Below, one piece after another: positions 7,240 to 9,133 of a stretch of 9,133 bases of DNA. The position numbers and the translations under genes are program-made. A model generated the notes under the pieces. The model had not been told where the DNA came from, ran no database searches, and saw only the letters and a list, made by a program, of their open reading frames with translations. The stretch's first letter is position 1, and every line of letters starts with the position of its first letter. The stretch lies in NCBI GenBank assembly GCA_003155705.1, contig PMEC01000222.1, positions 1 through 9,133 on the forward strand, read 5' to 3'. Origin of the DNA: Bacteroidales bacterium (lineage in GTDB: Bacteria > Bacteroidota > Bacteroidia > Bacteroidales > VadinHA17).

Positions 7240-8040
7240 ATGAAAGGTATAATTTTCAGCGTTAAGCGTTATGCAATCCACGACGGTCCCGGTATCAGGG
7301 TTACTTTTTTCATGAAAGGATGCCCGCTTTCGTGTTGGTGGTGTCATAACCCGGAAGGCAGATCTTATGAACCTTCTACTGTTGAACAGATAGACAGGAT
7401 AGGAGAGAAGGAGTTTCGGAAAAAAGAGATAGTAGGTAAATTTTATGATACTAAAGATATACTGGCAATTCTCGAAAAAGAAAGAATCTTCATTAATCAG
7501 TCAAAAGGAGGAGTCACTTTTTCAGGAGGTGAGCCAATGATTCAGTTCGATTTTCTTTTGGAAGTTATGCAATCTTGCAAAGAAAATGGTTTTCATACCG
7601 CGATGGATACCTCAGGGTACTCAACCTCAGAGAGTTTTAATAAAATCCTTCCGTTAACAGATCTCTTCCTTTTTGATATCAAACATCTTGATAATCTGAA
7701 ACACAAAGAATTTACAGGTGTTCCGAATGAACTTATTCTGAACAATTTCAATCTTATCGTCGAAAGTGGAAACGATTACATGGTGCGGATTCCGATTGTT
7801 CCAGGATTTAATGATGATCCTGATCATATCTCCAGGTTGAAAAATTTTATCCTGGGTGAAAAGCATGAAAATCTGAAAATGATAAACCTTCTTCCTTTTC
7901 ACAAAATAGGATCTTCAAAATATAAAAAGTTCAATATACCTTATAAAATGGGAAATGTTGAAGAACCCTCTACTCAAAAAATGAAAGAGTTGAAAGCATT
8001 TTTTTCAGGTTATGGTGTAAGAGTGAAGATTGGAGGGTGA
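7240..8040 (+). CDS. hypE: Glycyl radical enzyme activase (trans-4-hydroxyproline dehydratase activating enzyme)
   Basis: A 266-residue radical SAM enzyme that installs the glycyl radical in its partner using S-adenosylmethionine and a [4Fe-4S] cluster. The start at 7240 is chosen because homology begins at MKGIIFSVKRYAIHDGPGIRVTFF, the usual N-terminus of the family; the in-frame ATG at 7144 adds 32 unrelated hydrophobic residues. Residues C28, C32 and C35 (CPLSCWWC) are the radical SAM triad, CHNPEG follows, and FSGGEP (about 101-106) is the SAM-binding GGE motif. Many activases of non-PFL glycyl radical enzymes carry an inserted eight-cysteine ferredoxin domain after CHNPEG; here the segment contains no cysteine, so it resembles the short pyruvate formate-lyase activase. 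The glycyl radical enzyme gene follows 71 bases later. The symbol follows the hydroxyproline pathway and is unrelated to hydrogenase maturation HypE. Confidence 0.85.
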   Translation: MKGIIFSVKRYAIHDGPGIRVTFFMKGCPLSCWWCHNPEGRSYEPSTVEQIDRIGEKEFRKKEIVGKFYDTKDILAILEKERIFINQSKGGVTFSGGEPMIQFDFLLEVMQSCKENGFHTAMDTSGYSTSESFNKILPLTDLFLFDIKHLDNLKHKEFTGVPNELILNNFNLIVESGNDYMVRIPIVPGFNDDPDHISRLKNFILGEKHENLKMINLLPFHKIGSSKYKKFNIPYKMGNVEEPSTQKMKELKAFFSGYGVRVKIGG

Positions 8041-8053
8041 TTACCCGCAAACC

Positions 8054-8065
8054 CCCCAAAAGGGG
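8054..8065. repeat. Short CCCC-AAAA-GGGG hairpin in the hypE-hypD gap
   Basis: CCCC (8054-8057), AAAA, then GGGG (8062-8065) form a four-base stem with a four-base loop just after the activase stop codon. No T tract follows, so it should not end transcription. The surrounding sequence, AACCCCCCAAAAGGGGAGCT, resembles a short motif that recurs between genes in Bacteroidota, a resemblance I could not test. Confidence 0.45.
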
Positions 8066-8111
8066 AGCTGTATGTACAATAGAATAAGTTAATTAGAAAT
8101 AACTGATAACA

Positions 8112-9133
8112 ATGAAAATGAATGAAAGAGTCAGAAGACTAAGGGAACAAAGCCTTAACGCAGTTGAAACTATAAATGCTGAAAGGGCTCTCCTTATAAC
8201 ACAATTCTACAAAAACGATGAGTCGAGGGAGCTTTCTGCTCCTGTAAAACGGGCAAAGGCTTTTGAATATCTGCTGCGGAACAAAAAGATATGCATTAAT
8301 GCTGGTGAACTCATTGTCGGAGAACGTGGTCCCGGTCCGAAACAGACATCTACTTATCCGGAGATAAGCCTTCATTCTCTTGAGGACCTGGAGATATTGA
8401 ATTCCAGGGAAAAGGTCTCTTTCAGGGTTGATGAAGAGGTTAAAAAAATCTATAAAAATGAAATAATTCCATTCTGGAAAGCCAAAAGCAACCGTGACAA
8501 GATTATGGAATTAATGGCACCTGAATGGTTAAATGCCTATAAATCAGGAGTATTTACCGAGTTCCAGGAGCAGAGAGCCCCTGGTCATACTGTGCTAGGT
8601 TATAAAATGTTCGGAACAGGATTTCTTCAGCTTAAAGATGAAATAAAGGATAGTCTGTCACTGCTTGATTTTTACAATGATATTTTTGCTTTTGAAAAAC
8701 AGGAAGAACTTAAAGCAATGAATATTGCCTGCGACGCAATAATAATGTATGCAGGCAGACATGCCGACGAACTTGAAAAGATGGCCTCTCTTGAAAAAGA
8801 TGAGAAAAGGAGGAAAGAGCTTGAAAAAATGGCTTTAGTCTGCAGGAGAGTTCCCGCCAATAAACCTGAGACAGTACATGAAATGCTTCAACATTACTGG
8901 TTTATTCATCTTGGAGTAGTTACGGAGCTAAACCCATGGGATTCTTTCAATCCCGGAAGACTTGATCAGCATTTGTTTCCCGTATACATGCAAGAGATTG
9001 AGAATGGTACAATTACGAAAGATGAGCTATTTGAACTGCTTGGTTGTTTCTGGGTGAAATTTATTAATCACCCTTCGCCTCCAAAAATGGGGGTAACGGC
9101 ACAGGAAAGCAACACCTATACAGATTTTTGCCT
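8112..9133 (+). CDS. hypD: Trans-4-hydroxy-L-proline dehydratase, glycyl radical enzyme (N-terminal 340 residues)
   Basis: The frame opens at the ATG at 8112 (a second ATG follows at 8118; MKMNERVRR or MNERVRR) and runs off the right edge, so about 340 of an expected 790 residues are seen, without the Cys loop or the C-terminal glycyl radical loop. The enzyme dehydrates trans-4-hydroxy-L-proline to 1-pyrroline-5-carboxylate, which reductase then turns to proline. Against the Clostridioides difficile enzyme as I recall it, the match is continuous with an offset of one: phenylalanine and histidine of EFQEQRAPGH (F151 and H159, for F152 and H160), the aspartate of LNPWD (D277 for D278), and S333, D338 and F339 of QESNTYTDF (for S334, D339 and F340), which are active-site residues of that enzyme. 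This makes another glycyl radical dehydratase less likely. A weak, A-rich leader precedes the start. The activase gene upstream is its partner. Symbol unrelated to hydrogenase maturation HypD. Confidence 0.9.
   Translation, partial: MKMNERVRRLREQSLNAVETINAERALLITQFYKNDESRELSAPVKRAKAFEYLLRNKKICINAGELIVGERGPGPKQTSTYPEISLHSLEDLEILNSREKVSFRVDEEVKKIYKNEIIPFWKAKSNRDKIMELMAPEWLNAYKSGVFTEFQEQRAPGHTVLGYKMFGTGFLQLKDEIKDSLSLLDFYNDIFAFEKQEELKAMNIACDAIIMYAGRHADELEKMASLEKDEKRRKELEKMALVCRRVPANKPETVHEMLQHYWFIHLGVVTELNPWDSFNPGRLDQHLFPVYMQEIENGTITKDELFELLGCFWVKFINHPSPPKMGVTAQESNTYTDFC

Noticed and set aside
8139..8860. Minus-strand frames opposite hypD
   Set aside because: Shadows of a glycyl radical enzyme with continuous, position-by-position agreement to its family.
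8112..9133. Reading hypD/hypE as hydrogenase maturation genes
   Set aside because: Those names belong to unrelated proteins; the residues match the glycyl radical family.
1..9133. A CRISPR array, tRNA, or insertion sequence
   Set aside because: No spaced exact repeats of suitable length, no cloverleaf and no transposase frame were seen; the only repeats are those listed.

Overview
The window looks like a piece of an anaerobic member of the Bacteroidota, probably an environmental or gut Bacteroidales-type fermenter. The reasons are AT-rich coding sequence, almost no Shine-Dalgarno sites, several close matches to the Bacteroidota sigma-ABfrI promoter (TTG, about 20 bases, TAnnTTTG), and a gene content dominated by oxygen-sensitive radical and iron-sulfur enzymes. 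The exact lineage cannot be settled from the sequence alone.

Layout from left to right. 1-1853 (minus) is the N-terminal part of a large acyl-CoA dehydratase activase with two tandem ATPase domains; it runs off the left edge and has its own promoter. 1854-2150 is a non-coding spacer that holds an unusual run of 8-bp degenerate repeats interrupted by a GC-rich palindrome. 2151-2840 (minus) is a ferredoxin-type iron-sulfur protein, transcribed divergently from a Crp/Fnr-family regulator at 2938-3609 (plus); a perfect 8-4-8 palindrome lies between them and is the likely operator. 3784-4680 (plus) is a two-gene operon of a small membrane protein and a winged-helix regulator, ending in a hairpin terminator that separates it from a convergent gene. 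4725-6833 (minus) is a hybrid-membrane sensor histidine kinase without a nearby response regulator. 7240-8040 and 8112-9133 (plus) are a glycyl-radical-enzyme activase and the first 340 residues of its glycyl radical enzyme, which matches trans-4-hydroxy-L-proline dehydratase at every substrate-contact position visible here.

How the parts may work together: the right-hand pair would dehydrate trans-4-hydroxy-L-proline to pyrroline-5-carboxylate, feeding proline metabolism. The left-hand activase would deliver electrons, driven by ATP, to a 2-hydroxyacyl-CoA-type dehydratase, a route typical of amino acid fermentation. The central ferredoxin and Crp/Fnr pair resembles the nitrosative-stress (HcpR-type) module that protects such metabolism. 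That the three belong to one amino-acid-fermenting, oxygen- and NO-sensitive lifestyle is an inference from gene content; no operon joins them.
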